Shown: positions 29,860 through 39,349, counted from the stretch's first letter. The stretch is 64,000 bases of DNA from Fluviicola sp. XM-24bin1 (GCA_003149635.1 QCWI01000005.1:227032-291031), one strand, 5' to 3'. Made by a program: numbers and translations. The notes: a model not told the origin generated them from the letters alone.

Positions 29860-31233
29860 ATGATTCGATTTTATTTTTCCCTTCTTTTTGTTTGCAGCTC
29901 GCTGATTTCATTGGCGCAGGATTCTACGTTGGTATCTGTGACCATCGTTAGTAAAACCAAAAACGAGACCGTACAAAATGTTCGTGCTACCATCACCATG
30001 GGCAGCACTTCGTTCTTTCGAAATTCCAATATGGATGGAAAGATCGAATTCAAGGCGCCGCTAGGAACTAATATCGATTTCAAACTCGCGCATTCGTTCT
30101 ATGCCAGTGCTAGCTACGAGAAAAGAGTGCCTAAAAATGCTCCAGACACCTTGAATTTCATTTTTGAGATGTCTTTCTTGAAAACAAAAGAGCTTCGCGA
30201 TATTTACATTTACCCTCCAGGGGTGCCCGATACTATTTTCGTTTCAAAGCGATTGCATGTTGCCGACTTCGAATTGATGAACGATGGGAACATACTACTT
30301 CTGGCATATCCTAAACGATTGAAAAAGGGAAGTGAATTGATCATCTACGATGGAAGAAAAGCATTGATCAATTTTCAAGTGCCCAAACTCGCTCAGGAAT
30401 TGATTCACGATTTCCGTGGGAATCCGCATGTGGTTTGCGAGGATATGGTGTATGCCATTCAAAGATCGGGGCAAAGTGTAGGAATTGCGCAGATTCCTAA
30501 GAACTACTACATGACGTACGTTGCTCCTGTGGTAGATACAAACGCAACGAAAATGTACTTCTCAAATTTCAATCCGGATTATCCCGCATTTGATTATTTC
30601 GTTTTCGACGGGTTGGATTCTACCTACAAGAAAATCATGGAGGTACAAGACGACCTGATGATGGAGTTGTATCGTTCGGAGTACAAATGGGTGGATGTAC
30701 GCACGAAACTCTGGGCGAAAAACCTCGAAATTCAAACGGGTGTGGATGCTGAGATTTACGTGGGAGCGAATTATTTCACGCAATCGATCTACTACAAAGA
30801 AGTATATGCACCAATGTTCCATCGCAACGATAGCTTGCTCCTGTTCGATTATTACAAAGACAAATTGTACACCTTCAATAAGGAAGGAGACGTCATCGAC
30901 AGTGTGGAAATTTACCATCATTACAACCCGAAATCAACGGGATGGGACAAACAATTGATTCAAGACGAATCGACCGGAAAGATTTACGCCGTATATGATC
31001 GTGCTGGCTACAAATACCTCGGATACATTGATACGAAAACAGGGGAGGTGAAAGAGCAAGTGAAGTTGAAATACCGTTACGTGGATAAAATCGGCATTCG
31101 AGATAACTTCGTGTACTACATCTACCGAGAATTCGAGTCAATTGATAAGCGCATGCTTTGGAGAGAACGACTGCCGTACAATTTCGGTGAAGCTGAAGTG
31201 ACTCCAGAGGATAATATTGAGGCGAAGAAGTGA
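29860..31233 (+). CDS. Secreted protein of unknown function
   Basis: 457 residues with a signal peptide (MIRFYFSLLFVCSSLISLAQ). Residues 25-110 look like a carboxypeptidase-regulatory-type beta sandwich (VSVTIVSKTKNETVQNVRATI..). The remainder has repeating strand patterns with Asp/Lys/Tyr turns that could form a beta-propeller (..DGNILLLAYPKRL.., ..TGKIYAVYDR.., ..FVYYIYREF). No catalytic motif is recognised. It stands alone, flanked by repeats. Confidence 0.7.
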   Translation: MIRFYFSLLFVCSSLISLAQDSTLVSVTIVSKTKNETVQNVRATITMGSTSFFRNSNMDGKIEFKAPLGTNIDFKLAHSFYASASYEKRVPKNAPDTLNFIFEMSFLKTKELRDIYIYPPGVPDTIFVSKRLHVADFELMNDGNILLLAYPKRLKKGSELIIYDGRKALINFQVPKLAQELIHDFRGNPHVVCEDMVYAIQRSGQSVGIAQIPKNYYMTYVAPVVDTNATKMYFSNFNPDYPAFDYFVFDGLDSTYKKIMEVQDDLMMELYRSEYKWVDVRTKLWAKNLEIQTGVDAEIYVGANYFTQSIYYKEVYAPMFHRNDSLLLFDYYKDKLYTFNKEGDVIDSVEIYHHYNPKSTGWDKQLIQDESTGKIYAVYDRAGYKYLGYIDTKTGEVKEQVKLKYRYVDKIGIRDNFVYYIYREFESIDKRMLWRERLPYNFGEAEVTPEDNIEAKK

Positions 31234-31248
31234 TGTCATATAGGACTA

Positions 31249-31317
31249 GTTGGACGCATTAGACAGACTAGACATGTATTGCTGTCTAATCAGTCCAATT
31301 TATCTAATTCGTCCAAC
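31249..31317. repeat. Nested inverted repeat
   Basis: Outer arms GTTGGACG (31249-31256) and CGTCCAAC (31310-31317) enclose inner arms ATTAGACAG (31258-31266) and CTGTCTAAT (31282-31290), all exact. It lies between convergent genes. It could act as a bidirectional hairpin but lacks a T-tract. Confidence 0.7.
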
Positions 31318-31330
31318 GCCCACCTTTGAA

Positions 31331-32345
31331 CTATTGTATCGGTAACTTGTGTAAATAAAAATCGCAGTAGAGGCTCAAATGCCAGTAAGCTTCTATTCGT
31401 GCCTTATTCAGTGCCGCAATAGAAATGCCAGACAAGCCGTCATCCTCGTTGACAAATTTGAAGACGATTAATTGCCGGATAGATTCCTTGAGTCGTTCTC
31501 TTGCTTTGATTTCAATCCTTCGTTTTAAATCAAGGCAATCTAAAAAATCAATGATGTCCCAATAGCGGTCATTTGCATAATCGAATTGTTTTGGAGTTCT
31601 TTTGAAACTAAGGTTGTTGCGCTTATCCATTTTCGTAATAAACCTCCGAAATTCGTGGCGGACTTGATCAAAGTTGGCGTTGTCAATACAGGTTAGCGAC
31701 TCGAACATTTCCGGTTGATCCAACGCTACAATTACTGTGGCCAAATCCTCGCCATTGATTTCTGGGAATTTTGGCAACGTGCTGAAGCATTCCCTTGTAG
31801 TAATAATTGGGTGCACCTAAATACCGTTGACAGGCGAGTGTATAGTCAGCAATCTCACTCAATTCGTATAAGGGTTCGATAGACGCTTTAGCGCAGACTT
31901 GGAGATAAATTAGATCGATGAGTACGTTGTTTTCGTATTTAAACGAGAGAAGCACATTTCGAATATCAGGTACCTTGATAAAAGTAGAATCCGGATATAA
32001 ATCTTGCCCAACTTCGTCCAAGCCACCCCCGTGATCTAGGAAGAAAATTGCTGAATTGCGAAAAGCGAAATTATCTCCTATCCAGTTGAAGTAATCCTGA
32101 AGTTGTTCATTCGAAGTACTTTCTTCGGATGGAATCGTATCAATGTGCACGCCGCTCGGTGAAATGGAGTAGCGGTACATGCCGAGTGTGTCGTCGGTAT
32201 CCAATTGAAAGACTACCCGAACGTTATCGTATTTTGACGCGGTAGAAAGTTGCGCTAAAATGGTGTCGGAATGCGCCGATAAATCGTTGTCGTAAGGAGC
32301 ATAGTAGATGAAAATCCAATCGCAGCTGTCCTTTTCAGAGGCCAA
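31331..32345 (-). pseudogene. Clostripain (C11) family peptidase, frameshifted
   Basis: The upstream frame (32345 to about 31760) carries C11 hallmarks: WIFIYYAPYDNDLS, catalytic His in FFLDHGGG and Cys in LQVCAKASIE. At about 31755-31800 the homologous reading switches to the other minus frame (..PEINGEDLATVIVALDQ.. to the stop at 31331). Removing one C from the CCC of ATTCCCAGA would join them as ..AKIPEINGEDLA... There is also no ATG: the frame is closed by TAA at 32369-32367, and an in-frame ATG lies beyond that at 32408. It has at least one, perhaps two, lesions, or a sequence error. Confidence 0.75.
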
Positions 32346-32489
32346 TGCAGATTTAATTGCAGCGTCTTATTTCAAGAACAGTATCGTTCCACCGCCGAAT
32401 TCATTCATACAAGTAATGCTTGATAACGACCACCTGTTACCGATGTTGACGGTAAATGGTGATGCTTTTAAGGTGAAGGTTTAGTGATG

Positions 32490-32530
32490 CTTCTCCCCCC
32501 TTGAGGGAGGCGCCGGAGGCGGAGGGTGAT
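32490..32530. repeat. Palindromic intergenic repeat, family A, partial copy
   Basis: Contains CTTGAGGGAGGCGCCGGAGG followed by GGAGGGTGA, matching the right half of the 4555-4640 element. It lies in a gene-free stretch (about 32370-32767) that otherwise holds only the next partial copy and AT-rich sequence. Confidence 0.65.
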
Positions 32531-32642
32531 ATATTAAGATTAGACTAACAAGACAGTTCTATGAACTTGGACGTCGCGCCTGTCTCTGGTAAAGAATAAG
32601 GTCATTTGTGATTGATTCGAACTTCTATTGCGAACTATTCCG

Positions 32643-32710
32643 AGTCACCCCCCCCCTCTTTAATTCTCCCCTCAAGGGGAGAGGGAAATTCTCCTCCCTT
32701 GAGAAGAGGA
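32643..32710. repeat. Palindromic intergenic repeat, family A, partial copy
   Basis: Begins with GTCAC and a run of nine or more C, then CTCTTTAATTCTCCCCTCAA and GGGGAGAGGG, matching the left half of the element; ends CTCCTCCCTTGAG. Together with 32490-32530 it looks like one element split by about 110 bp. Confidence 0.65.
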
Positions 32711-32767
32711 AACGACTCAGGAGTTTTGGATAACCAAAAGCCAAGCGTGTTAAAAACAATCTTTAAC

Positions 32768-33739
32768 TTACTTCAACGTAATCTCTACCGTTACCGGCAA
32801 ATGATCCGAATATCCAGCTAAATACTTTCCGCCGCCATACGTTCGGAATGGAATGATATTTCCTTTGTATTCTGTGAGTAAGTACTCAAATTCATTGATT
32901 ATTCCAGATTTCTTATCGATGCTGATGGCGCCTTTATTCTTCAATGCAGATTTGGATACCATAATGTGATCCAAGATGTTCCATTCTCCTCGATAACAGT
33001 GCGTTCCTGCATATCCGCCAGATTTTTCAGTAATCAATGGAGTCAGTCGCTCGCTGATCATTTTTGGTCCACGATCCGTTGGGTAATCGTTCAAATCTCC
33101 CATGAACACGATTTGTGCTTTTTTATCGGAATTCTGCAAAGAATCGATGAATTCAGCCGCTGCGTTCGCTGCAACAAGTCGTTTCGGTTCACTAATCATT
33201 TGTCCACCACGTCGGCTTGGCCAGTGATTCACCATCACAATGATGTGCTCGTCTCCGCGTTCAAATTTCGCCCAAACGATATCCCTACTCGGAGAATCTT
33301 TCTCTGGCATATCGAATCGGACAATTCCATCTTCAACCAAAGTCAATTGCGTGCTATCATAAATGATCGCATTGTCAATCCCTCGTTTGTCAAGGCTTTC
33401 GTGATGTACAATAGCATGTGTTCCTGACAAATCATCGCTCTTAACGATGTCCTCTACAACCGCTCTGTTTTCAATTTCACACAGCCCAATAATCACAGGA
33501 TTGTCCAAATCATTAATGACTTGATTGATGTGATCCAACTTCTCCTGATAGCGCTCTGAATTCCAAGCTCTGTTTCCATCCGGCAAGAATTCCTGATCGT
33601 TTTTACCTGGTGTGTTCAAAGTATCGAACAAATTTTCAACGTTATAGAAGAGGATGTTACTCTTAAAATCTTCGTCCTGAGCAAGTAAAGAGGTGTTTGA
33701 AAAAGTTAAAAAGAGTAGGAGGAGATTGGCAATTTTCAT
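32768..33739 (-). CDS. Secreted endonuclease/exonuclease/phosphatase family protein
   Basis: 323 residues with a signal peptide (MKIANLLLLFLTFSNTSLLAQ). The EEP fold (DNase I-like) is shown by NILFYNVENLFD, IIGLCEIENR (metal-binding Glu), VNHWPSRRGG, VFMGDLNDYP and a final GYSDHLPV. Members cleave phosphodiesters in nucleic acids or phospholipids; the substrate is not evident. Its start overlaps the end of the WbqC-like gene, so it is the last gene of the parA-lepB cluster. Confidence 0.9.
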   Translation of the reverse strand: MKIANLLLLFLTFSNTSLLAQDEDFKSNILFYNVENLFDTLNTPGKNDQEFLPDGNRAWNSERYQEKLDHINQVINDLDNPVIIGLCEIENRAVVEDIVKSDDLSGTHAIVHHESLDKRGIDNAIIYDSTQLTLVEDGIVRFDMPEKDSPSRDIVWAKFERGDEHIIVMVNHWPSRRGGQMISEPKRLVAANAAAEFIDSLQNSDKKAQIVFMGDLNDYPTDRGPKMISERLTPLITEKSGGYAGTHCYRGEWNILDHIMVSKSALKNKGAISIDKKSGIINEFEYLLTEYKGNIIPFRTYGGGKYLAGYSDHLPVTVEITLK

Positions 33740-34353
33740 TACAATTGTTTTGTAGGTAGTAACAAATTACGCGCCAGAGGCCCAGCGCACATTATGGCAT
33801 CTAAAATAGATATATTCGGTGTAAAACTATGCTCTGTTGGAAAGACTTGTATGTATGGACTTTCCTCAAATTCGTTATTCCGGTTTTTATCCACTAGAAT
33901 TACCCTAGGATCATTTTCTTGAATGGATAAGAATTCACTGGTTCTGGAGCATTCAATCGGTAAATCTAGCCAATCAATAATTCCTTGTTGGATGGTGTCA
34001 TTAAAGTCGATTAGCAATTTATCGTTTCGGTGAATTAAATCGTGCACTTCTATGCCGTAAAAATCAAAATACGGAGCACTCTGATAGGCCGTTTTAATGG
34101 CCCTCCAATGTCTGGCTCTCCAATTTTCATGGTTGGCCAATTCAATTTCCTCCGTAGGCGTTTTCGATCCGTTCGGCTTTTTCACAGGAATGGACAATGA
34201 CAGAATTCCGTCCGCACTCAATATATCGCAACGATTGCGATAAGATTGTTTCGGAAAATGCTCCTTAGTTTCGATCAGCACGTTAGCATGCTGAACGAGA
34301 TTTTTATAATAAATAACGCTACCGAAGTAGGTCGTCGGATATACCGGAATCAT
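33739..34353 (-). CDS. WbqC-like family protein
   Basis: 204 residues, recognised by the family pattern YKNLVQHANVLIETKEHFPKQ near the N-terminus, SLSIPVKK and NWRARHWRAIKTAYQSAPYFDFY. WbqC was named from an O-antigen locus; the function is unknown and no surface-sugar genes are near. It overlaps lepB by 4 nt upstream and the EEP gene by 1 nt downstream. Confidence 0.85.
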   Translation of the reverse strand: MIPVYPTTYFGSVIYYKNLVQHANVLIETKEHFPKQSYRNRCDILSADGILSLSIPVKKPNGSKTPTEEIELANHENWRARHWRAIKTAYQSAPYFDFYGIEVHDLIHRNDKLLIDFNDTIQQGIIDWLDLPIECSRTSEFLSIQENDPRVILVDKNRNNEFEESPYIQVFPTEHSFTPNISILDAIMCAGPLARNLLLPTKQL

Positions 34354-36215
34354 TTAATCCCCATGAATAGACGATCCCAACGTACACCGCTAGGGCCGCT
34401 TGAGTACCAAACCATGGATGCTTTTCCAACGATATGATCCTCAGGAACAAATCCCCACATGCGGGCATCGGTTGAGTTATATCGATTGTCTCCCATCATC
34501 CAATAATAGTTCATCGCGAAGGTGTACTTGTTGGTTTTCTTCCCGTCAATCACAAAAGTACCGTCTCCATTTTCTTTCAGGGTATGTCCCTCATGCGTAG
34601 TGATAATGCGTCTGTAGTACGGGATGTTTTCTTTCGTAAGCGTTATTGTTACTCCTTTCTTAGGAATCCAGAATTTTTGGAAATCACTTACCGTATTACA
34701 CACGTTCGGATCGTTCGGGAAATACGACAGATTCTTTACGCGAATTGTGGCCGGAATACTGTCCATACTTCCTTGATACGGCATGTCACGGTATAGTGCG
34801 AATGTGCTATCAGGAAAATCGCGTTTCAATTTGGCAAGTCCTAATTTGTTTACCAATACATGCGGATCTGGAACTGCAGCACTTGATCTGTATTGATTAT
34901 AGTTGTACGTGTCAATGCCGTATTTATCCCATGATTCTTGTTGCCCCGGTAACGTAACGTTCGTCATGTACTTCAACAACTGGTTTTCGAAAATAGGCGC
35001 TGGTTTTCCGTTCACGTAGAGTTTTGAATCAATTAGCTCCAAATAATCTCCTGGAAGTCCCACACAGCGTTTGATGTAGTTTTCACGTTTGTCAACCGGT
35101 CGGGCGATAATCCCTTTGTGCTGGATCATTTGTGGGCCTTGATTGGTTTGCTGCATCGTGTATCCGCTTGCAATGAGCTCGCGTGCTTCATTCCTCCATT
35201 TGTTAATGTTGCCCAAGAAGTCTTCAAAAGCAACATCTCTGATTGCTTGACCTTGTTCCTCAGTGTACGCTCCCTTGGCTCTTAATTGATTAATCTTAGT
35301 ATTCGCTTGACGCCACAAGTTAGATTGCTCCTGCCAAAGTCGTTGGGCTTCAACGTTAACGTAGTCATGATAGTTATGTCCCATCAATCCCATTGGCATG
35401 CGCGGGTCGTAAATCGAAGTATCACCTGCAGGGTAGTTGAACACGACAACGTCGTATCGGTTTACATCCGCATAACCTGGAAGACGTGTGTAATTAGCCG
35501 TTTCCAATCCAACGTATGATTTAATGTTAATCCAAGGAACGGTGTTGTGTACCAAGGGATAAGAAACAGGCGTTACAGGAACTTTCGGCCCATACGCGAC
35601 TTTGTTTACGAACAAGAAATCGCCCACCAAAAGCGTGTTTTCCATGGATCCCGTAGGGATTTTAAACGGTTCGAATACGTAGGTACGAATGACCAATGCT
35701 GCAACAAGTGCAAACCAAATGGAATCTCCCCATTCTTTCACTTTTGTCTTCTTTCCCGGTTTTGGTCGTGAAATTGCTGCAAATCCAAGAGCAATAACGT
35801 GTCCCAATACTGGCAATGAAAGGAACAATGCCAAATGATCACCCCATTCACGTTCTCCAACTTCTTTGCTATTCGCCCAATTGGTTTCTGGAAGGATTTT
35901 GTCACCCGATTGCTGAATTTTGTACATCAGGATGTACGGGAAGAAAATCCCCTGAACCGTATCAATCAAACTGAAATATCCGAATCGACGAACGTAAGAT
36001 AAGTTCACTACTGACCACATTACGATGTGCACGCCCGGAAAAATCAATAGGAGTGACCACCAAGGTTTTTGCGCTCCTAAACGGAAAGCAATGAAGTAGT
36101 TGTATCCAGGAACGAGCGCCTCCCATTGTTTGCGATCGGCTTGTTCGAAACTTTTCCACCACATAGCAAGGTATGGGTGAACGAGCAGGAATAGATAAAA
36201 CAGTTTAATATCCAT
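34350..36215 (-). CDS. lepB: Signal peptidase I, long form
   Basis: 621 residues against about 324 in E. coli. The N-terminal 150 residues hold several hydrophobic helices. The catalytic Ser190 lies in IPTGSMENTLLVGDFLFVNK and the Lys382 in NYIKRCVGLPGD, about 190 residues apart instead of about 55; the insertion includes helical, Gln-rich sequence. The final box is MMGDNRYNSTDARMWGFVPE. It removes signal peptides at the inner membrane. It is 4 nt from dapB. Confidence 0.95.
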   Translation of the reverse strand: MDIKLFYLFLLVHPYLAMWWKSFEQADRKQWEALVPGYNYFIAFRLGAQKPWWSLLLIFPGVHIVMWSVVNLSYVRRFGYFSLIDTVQGIFFPYILMYKIQQSGDKILPETNWANSKEVGEREWGDHLALFLSLPVLGHVIALGFAAISRPKPGKKTKVKEWGDSIWFALVAALVIRTYVFEPFKIPTGSMENTLLVGDFLFVNKVAYGPKVPVTPVSYPLVHNTVPWINIKSYVGLETANYTRLPGYADVNRYDVVVFNYPAGDTSIYDPRMPMGLMGHNYHDYVNVEAQRLWQEQSNLWRQANTKINQLRAKGAYTEEQGQAIRDVAFEDFLGNINKWRNEARELIASGYTMQQTNQGPQMIQHKGIIARPVDKRENYIKRCVGLPGDYLELIDSKLYVNGKPAPIFENQLLKYMTNVTLPGQQESWDKYGIDTYNYNQYRSSAAVPDPHVLVNKLGLAKLKRDFPDSTFALYRDMPYQGSMDSIPATIRVKNLSYFPNDPNVCNTVSDFQKFWIPKKGVTITLTKENIPYYRRIITTHEGHTLKENGDGTFVIDGKKTNKYTFAMNYYWMMGDNRYNSTDARMWGFVPEDHIVGKASMVWYSSGPSGVRWDRLFMGIK

Positions 36216-36219
36216 GGTG

Positions 36220-36939
36220 TTAGCTTATAATGTCTTTCATAGTGAATACGCCTTTCTTAGTGAAAAGCCACTCAGCAGCGACTACTGAGCCTAATGCAAA
36301 TCCGCGTCTGTTGTGCGCCGTATGCTTAATTTCTATAGTGTCAATATCGGATTGATACTGAATTTTGTGCGTTCCAGGAACTCCTTCCTCACGGTAGGAT
36401 GTCAGTGCAATTTGACCACGGTTTACGCGAGGCGTTTCTTCTTCTTTGTGCACCCAAGACGATAGGTTCTTGTTCTCAAACATCATATCATTTGCGAGGG
36501 TGATTGCTGTACCGCTCGGAGCGTCTAACTTCTGCAAGTGATGGGTTTCTTCCATGCTTGCTTCGTAACCTGTGTGAGGCTCCATGAGAGAAGCCAAACG
36601 GCGATTGATTTCGAAGAAGATATTTACGCCAATACTGAAATTGCTCGCGTGCAGCAATGAACCTCCGTGTGAATTAACGTATTCGGTAACTTCATCTAGT
36701 TGTGCTCCCCAGGCCGTTGTTCCAACAACGACAGGCGTCTGACGATCTACACAATGATAGATATGTTTAACAGCTAAATCCGGAGCGGTAAATTCAATGG
36801 CAACGTCAACTTGCGAAAAATCTACCTGTTCAATAGGGGCTTCACTGTTCACTTTGGCAACGATAGTATGACCGCGTTCTTCAGCGATCGTCTCAATGAC
36901 GCGTCCCATTTTTCCATATCCGATAAGTGCTATATTCAT
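36220..36939 (-). CDS. dapB: 4-hydroxy-tetrahydrodipicolinate reductase
   Basis: A 239-residue NAD(P)H-dependent enzyme of lysine/DAP synthesis acting after DapA. The GYGKMGR nucleotide-binding loop and EETHHLQKLDAPSGTA with the catalytic His-His and Lys are clear. It is followed directly by lepB and has its own likely promoter upstream. Confidence 0.95.
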   Translation of the reverse strand: MNIALIGYGKMGRVIETIAEERGHTIVAKVNSEAPIEQVDFSQVDVAIEFTAPDLAVKHIYHCVDRQTPVVVGTTAWGAQLDEVTEYVNSHGGSLLHASNFSIGVNIFFEINRRLASLMEPHTGYEASMEETHHLQKLDAPSGTAITLANDMMFENKNLSSWVHKEEETPRVNRGQIALTSYREEGVPGTHKIQYQSDIDTIEIKHTAHNRRGFALGSVVAAEWLFTKKGVFTMKDIIS

Positions 36940-36955
36940 AATTGTGCAGTGTGAG

Positions 36956-36990
36956 CAAAAATACTATTTTCAAAAATCCAGAGGCTTCAA
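36956..36990 (-). promoter_or_regulatory. Predicted promoter of dapB
   Basis: On the minus strand TTG (36990-36988) and TATTTTTG (36963-36956) are 24 nt apart, close to the TTTG-N(17-23)-TAnnTTTG consensus. It ends 17 nt before the dapB ATG. If real, dapB-lepB can be expressed apart from parAB. Confidence 0.45.
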
Positions 36991-37539
36991 TTAGTGAAAA
37001 TTAAGAGATAATTTGAAGCCCGCAGCTTGCGGTGTGAGCATGGTAGGAGCGAGGCGCAAAGAAAGATCTTCTGATACATCAAAGTTCACAAAATGTGCTT
37101 CGACTGCTGCGTCGATAACTTGAACGGCGTAAACTGCAACAAATCCAATGATAGAGAAATCGCGCCAGCGGGCAAATTGATCGTGCAGCGTGAGTAAAGA
37201 GGATTGATCGTAAATATCGTACGGGGGATTTACGGTTGTTCCGGCACCGACAGCATTGTAAGCTGTTCGGATGTCCAGCACAGTTCGATGATTGTCAATC
37301 ACGAAATATCCCAAAGTTCCCAATCCCGCATAAATCAAAGGTACCTTCCAAAAAGCTTTCTTTTTGCCTTTTGGCATGGCTGTATGGTTATAGATTTGTC
37401 CTGCTCCAGGGAGAACGGCCGAAAGTATGGTCGCTTTTCTCACGGAATGGGATGTGTCCTGCACTGCTGTGGAGTCTTCCTGTCCATAGCTGTGAAAACT
37501 TGCGGTAAAAAGAATTGCAATAAGGAGTAGAAGCCTCAT
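36991..37539 (-). CDS. DUF5683-type membrane protein
   Basis: 182 residues with a signal peptide (MRLLLLIAILFTASFHSYGQ), then KATILSAVLPGAGQIYN, which is the pattern of DUF5683 (a small membrane module also seen in TM2-like proteins), and further hydrophobic helices at about 65-85 and 125-145. The function is unknown. The conserved place between parB and dapB in Flavobacteriia supports the family call. It overlaps parB by 4 nt. Confidence 0.75.
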   Translation of the reverse strand: MRLLLLIAILFTASFHSYGQEDSTAVQDTSHSVRKATILSAVLPGAGQIYNHTAMPKGKKKAFWKVPLIYAGLGTLGYFVIDNHRTVLDIRTAYNAVGAGTTVNPPYDIYDQSSLLTLHDQFARWRDFSIIGFVAVYAVQVIDAAVEAHFVNFDVSEDLSLRLAPTMLTPQAAGFKLSLNFH

Positions 37540-38453
37540 TTTTTGTTCAAAAGTTCCATAATTCGGTTCAGGTCAGCATCCGAATTGAAATTCAAAACGA
37601 TTTTTCCTTTCCCGTTCGGAGATTTTCGAATTTCCACTTTGGTAGAGAGTCGATCCCCAAGATGCTCCTTGAACGTGTACTCGTTCTCGGATATTGCGAT
37701 TTTTGAATTTTTTGGCTTTTCTCCGCTAGACTTTGTCGCGTGCTCACGAATTTCTTCTCCACGAAGAATGGCTTCGATATCCCGAACGCTTAATTTTTCC
37801 TTTACCACTCGTTCGAATAGTTCCACTTGCGTTGATTCGTCACCGGCGGATACTAGTGCACGTGCATGTCCCATCGTGATTTTACTTTCCTTAACTCCCG
37901 CTTGGATAGGAGCAGGAAGCTTCAGCAATCGGAGGTGATTGGTAATGCTGGAACGACTTTTTGAAATCTTTTGACTCAATTGATCTTGCGTCAAGCTACA
38001 TTCTTCAATCAAACGTTGATAGGAGAGTGCTACTTCGATCGGATTCAGATCCTCTCGTTGGATGTTTTCCACGAGGGCCATTTCCAACATCGTTTGATCG
38101 TTCGCGATACGGATGTAGGCTGGAACTTCCGATAAACGTGCTAATTGTGCTGCACGGAATCGACGTTCTCCGGAAATTAATTGGTATTTATCGCGCCCAA
38201 GTTTGCGTACGGTCAGTGGTTGAATAATTCCATGCAATTTGATGGAAGTACTCAATTCCTGCAATGCTTCTTTCTCGAAGTTTGTCCTTGGATTGAAGGG
38301 ATTGGCTTCAATGCTGGATATCGGCAACGTGGCGATGGAACCAACAATGCCGGGCGTTCCGGTTGATGACGTTGTGATGTCCGTTTCGGAGTTTTCCAAT
38401 AAGGCGCCAAGCCCCTTACCAAGAGCAGAACGTTTTTTTGTATTAGAGCTCAT
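37536..38453 (-). CDS. parB: Chromosome partitioning protein ParB
   Basis: 305 residues from the ATG at 38453 (a TTG two codons upstream is unlikely). It starts with KKRSALGKGLGALL, has the CTPase motif region ISGERRFRAAQLARLSEVPAYI, and an HTH with SLTQDQLSQKISKSRSSITNHLRLLKLP. It binds parS sites and loads SMC near the origin. I found no parS-like 16-mer (TGTTnCACGTGnAACA) in the window. It overlaps parA by 11 nt. Confidence 0.95.
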   Translation of the reverse strand: MSSNTKKRSALGKGLGALLENSETDITTSSTGTPGIVGSIATLPISSIEANPFNPRTNFEKEALQELSTSIKLHGIIQPLTVRKLGRDKYQLISGERRFRAAQLARLSEVPAYIRIANDQTMLEMALVENIQREDLNPIEVALSYQRLIEECSLTQDQLSQKISKSRSSITNHLRLLKLPAPIQAGVKESKITMGHARALVSAGDESTQVELFERVVKEKLSVRDIEAILRGEEIREHATKSSGEKPKNSKIAISENEYTFKEHLGDRLSTKVEIRKSPNGKGKIVLNFNSDADLNRIMELLNKK

Positions 38454-39255
38454 CGCCAATCTTTATTTTTTTGTCTTCGTTTGAAATTTTCGTCATGTCG
38501 TTGCGCTGTAGAATTTCACGCGCAAAGTTTAAATAGTTGATCGCTCCTTTGCTTGCTGCATCGTGCATTACGATGGTCTCGCCGTAACTTGGAGCTTCTC
38601 CCAATTTTGTATTTCGGTGGATTACAGTATCAAATACGATTTCCTGGAAGTGCATTTTCACTTCCTCTACCACTTGATTCGCCAAACGCAAACGCGTGTC
38701 GTACATCGTCAAAAGAATTCCCTCTATTTCCAATTCCGTGTTCAAACGCCCTTGAACAATCTTGATGGTATTCAATAATTTTCCGAGTCCTTCCAATGCG
38801 AAGTATTCACATTGTACTGGAACGATAACGGAGTCCGCAGCTGTCAATGCGTTCACTGTAATCAATCCAAGAGAAGGGGAGCAGTCGATAATGATGAAAT
38901 CATACTTATCGCGCACTTTGTCCAAAGCGAACTTTAGTTTGTGCTCACGATTCGGCATGTTAATCATTTCCAATTCTGCACCTACCAAATCAATGTGGGA
39001 AGGAAGAATGTCAAGATTTGGGTTTTCCGTTTGATAAATCAAATCTGTGGGATCCGCTTCGTTGATCAGACATTCGTAGATGTTACGAGAATTTTTTGGA
39101 TCTAGCCCAACACCTGAAGTTGCATTCGCCTGCGGATCTGCATCCACAATCAATGTTTTATACTCCAATACACCCAGGCATCCTCCCAGATTTATAGCGG
39201 AGGTCGTTTTACCAACACCTCCCTTTTGGTTTGCGATTGCAATTATTTTGGCCAT
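38443..39255 (-). CDS. parA: Chromosome partitioning ATPase ParA/Soj
   Basis: 270 residues of a deviant-Walker ATPase: KGGVGKTT near the N-terminus, DADPQANAT, and DYDFIIIDCSPSLG-type switch II (DKYDFIIIDCSPSLG). It works with ParB in segregation of the chromosome origin. It is the first gene of the parA-parB-DUF5683 unit. An exact inverted repeat lies 72 nt upstream. Confidence 0.96.
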   Translation of the reverse strand: MAKIIAIANQKGGVGKTTSAINLGGCLGVLEYKTLIVDADPQANATSGVGLDPKNSRNIYECLINEADPTDLIYQTENPNLDILPSHIDLVGAELEMINMPNREHKLKFALDKVRDKYDFIIIDCSPSLGLITVNALTAADSVIVPVQCEYFALEGLGKLLNTIKIVQGRLNTELEIEGILLTMYDTRLRLANQVVEEVKMHFQEIVFDTVIHRNTKLGEAPSYGETIVMHDAASKGAINYLNFAREILQRNDMTKISNEDKKIKIGDEL

Positions 39256-39326
39256 TCTTGTAACGAAAAATTGAACTCTAAAGATAGCGCAAATAGACCG
39301 AATACATGCCTATCGATAGAAGTAGT

Positions 39327-39349
39327 TATCAACGAAAAATCTGTTGATA
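39327..39349. promoter_or_regulatory. Inverted repeat upstream of parA (candidate operator)
   Basis: TATCAAC (39327-39333) and GTTGATA (39343-39349) form an exact 7-bp inverted repeat with a 9-bp A-rich spacer, in the 118-nt gap between parA and the PUR gene. A further palindrome TATCGATA lies at 39311-39318. The spacing (16 nt centre to centre) is plausible for a dimeric regulator, but no binding protein is known. Confidence 0.4.

Noticed and set aside
32308..32484. A 58-codon plus-strand frame starting at ATG 32308, ending ..VNGDAFKVKV, that looks somewhat protein-like
   Set aside because: Its first third is antisense to the C11 peptidase remnant and it has no recognisable family, promoter or ribosome binding site; more likely a chance frame.
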